From: DASQBT01 sp035635075
GTDB lineage: Bacteria > Pseudomonadota > Gammaproteobacteria > Burkholderiales > Thiobacillaceae
NCBI GenBank assembly: GCA_035635075.1
Contig: DASQBT010000189.1
Coordinates: 1-6,384, forward strand
Length of the DNA stretch: 6,384 bases
Reading direction: 5' to 3'
Shown: piece by piece, positions 5,901-6,384 of the stretch
Position numbering within the stretch: position 1 is the first letter of the stretch
Layout: the number at the start of each line of letters is the position of its first letter
Notes under the pieces: model-generated
The model's database searches: none
The model's input: the letters and a program-made list of their open reading frames with translations, nothing else
Told to the model about the DNA's origin: nothing
Position numbers and translations under genes: made by a program

Positions 5901-6384
5901 GCGGGTGGTGTTTGCGCAACGCCTCGGCGGCATCGCGGATTTCCCGTTCGCCGGGCAAAAAGATCAGGGTGTCACCCCAACCGATGTTGGCCAGCTCGTC
6001 GGTGGCTTCCAGTATGGCGGCGGTGAGATCGGCTTCGTCCTTGACGCTTTTTCCCTTTCGCCCAGCGGAAGCGGGGCCGTGGGTGAGGCGGAGCGGCTCC
6101 TCCCTTGTCACCGGTCGCCAGCGTATCTCAACCGGATACATTCTGCCTGACACCTCCAGCACCGGCGCGTGGGAAAAGTGGGCGGAGAACTTTTCCGCGT
6201 CTATGGTGGCGGAGGTGATGACCAGCTTGAGCTCCGGTCGCCACATGATCAACTCGCGCATATAGCCCAGGATGAAATCGATGTTGAGGCTGCGTTCATG
6301 GGCCTCGTCGATGACGATGCAGGAATAAGCGGATAACCGCGGGTCGCCCTGACTCTCCGCCAGCAGAATGCCGTCAGTCATGAA
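2944..6384 (-). CDS. hrpA: ATP-dependent RNA helicase HrpA, DEAH-box (N-terminus beyond the window)
   Basis: HrpA is a cytoplasmic DEAH-box RNA helicase; the E. coli protein acts in mRNA processing and has more recently been linked to rescue of collided ribosomes. About 1146 codons are visible, and the reading frame is still open at the right edge (the last codon reads Phe). E. coli HrpA is about 1300 residues, so some 150 N-terminal residues with the Walker A motif I lie outside. Counting from the ATG at 6381, which is internal and not the true start: MTDGILLAE (motif Ib region) at 1-9, DEAH at 25-28, SAT at 57-59, LIFLPGE at 139-145, STNVAETSLTVPG around 192-204, and QRAGRCGR at 240-247. 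The helicase-associated HA2 and OB-fold regions follow at roughly 310-520. The long C-terminal extension typical of HrpA (DUF3418) covers about 555-1140, ending in EELRVSLFAQELKTPYP and a TGA at 2944-2946. A lysine-rich stretch at about 92-115, before LIFLPGE, appears longer than in E. coli. All visible motifs are intact. Confidence 0.97.
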   Translation of the reverse strand, partial: FMTDGILLAESQGDPRLSAYSCIVIDEAHERSLNIDFILGYMRELIMWRPELKLVITSATIDAEKFSAHFSHAPVLEVSGRMYPVEIRWRPVTREEPLRLTHGPASAGRKGKSVKDEADLTAAILEATDELANIGWGDTLIFLPGEREIRDAAEALRKHHPPQTEILPLYARLSVEEQDRIFKPGNARRIVLSTNVAETSLTVPGIRYVIDTGVARVKRYAPRNKVEQLLIEKISQASANQRAGRCGRVEAGVCIRLYDEDDYRSRPPYTDPELLRSSLAGVILRMKSLGLGRVEEFPFIDPPHGRLIQDGYQLLAELHALDERSELTDIGRHLARLPLDPRIGRMLLAADRLRCLSELLVIASFLAVQDPRERPQEKAGSADEKHKVFQDERSDFIGVLKLWQFFDDAIRHKKSNRQLGDTLAEHFLSQRRMREWREVHGQIHSQLVEMGLKPNEKPGGYDAIHQALLSGLLGNIGFRSEDAKARKPGEGGYDGARGIKFGLHPASVLAKKGPKWVVVAELTDTGRLMGRMAAEVRPEWIEEAGRHLLQKTYTEPHWDRKSARVLGFERASLYGVTVVPRRRVHYASIDPVLARELFIRGALVSGEYDSQDEWFRHNRRLVEEIRELENKARKSGLLLDEERMFRAFDARIPQDMTSGPALEKWLKSDPARPTTLMLTREDTLGESFAPEASLFPGTISVDGVECPLKYRFEPGHPLDGVTLTLPLYLLNRIDEAQVDWLVPGMIRDKLTALIKGLPKDKRRQLIPIVDHVTAFLTEARPGEQKLTQALSAYVQRRFKLVVKGEEWGAELPAHLLMNLRVVDDAGQELAVGRDLAQLRLQLGDTARLTYGRSQDGGSGFERQHITLWDFGDLPATVKFSRKGQEHVGYPTLMDEGESVSLLLLDAASEALRESRKGVIRLLRFALAAQFKQLEKDLGRQTALVLKYRSLGSSDQLQADLLDAIADRALLGDDDPPRSEKEFGKQKERARPRIAVVCQSLLRDLQEVLDLHHSLLQQLNAKPAFPQVWRDEREHLARLVYPGFIPQLPWPRWKDLIRYLGGIARRLEKLPNAGERDPRHMAMVQALEKRYFERVEQQRKRGQVDGKLAEFRWQLEELRVSLFAQELKTPYPVSVKRLEKIWQSLPA

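Overview
This 6.4 kb window looks like an ordinary chromosomal stretch from a moderately GC-rich Gram-negative proteobacterium. The evidence is a full-length-type HrpA helicase with the proteobacterial C-terminal extension, a tRNA with an encoded CCA end, and a membrane-anchored GGDEF sensor. A betaproteobacterium is my best guess, but this is inference from the general look of the proteins, not from a marker gene.

Layout, left to right: (1) tRNA-Arg(CCU) on the minus strand, 66-141, with only 65 bases of non-coding flank beyond its 3' end. (2) A 90-base divergent spacer with a possible -10 box for each direction, then a membrane-anchored PrxQ/BCP-type peroxiredoxin (232-777, plus). (3) A 202-base non-coding gap that holds one 17-codon reading frame with a plausible ribosome site. 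(4) A diguanylate cyclase (980-2203, plus) with two membrane segments, a helical periplasmic sensor and an intact GGDEF catalytic domain with an inhibitory I-site. (5) Converging on it and overlapping by 15 bases, a CDP-alcohol phosphatidyltransferase (2189-2749, minus). (6) A 194-base gap (2750-2943) holding an imperfect 15-bp inverted repeat flanked by a 4-bp direct repeat, possibly a small non-autonomous element. (7) The large ATP-dependent RNA helicase gene hrpA (2944 to beyond the right edge, minus), missing its N-terminal part because the window ends.

The genes do not form one pathway. They cover antioxidant defence, c-di-GMP signalling, phospholipid head-group synthesis and RNA/ribosome quality control. 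No operon is clearly shown: the peroxiredoxin and cyclase genes are co-directional but 202 bases apart, and the two minus-strand genes are 194 bases apart with a repeat between them. I found no phage, CRISPR, toxin-antitoxin or defence system. The points most worth a second look are the repeat-bearing gap at 2769-2886, the peroxiredoxin start that appears to lack a leader, and the convergent gene overlap.
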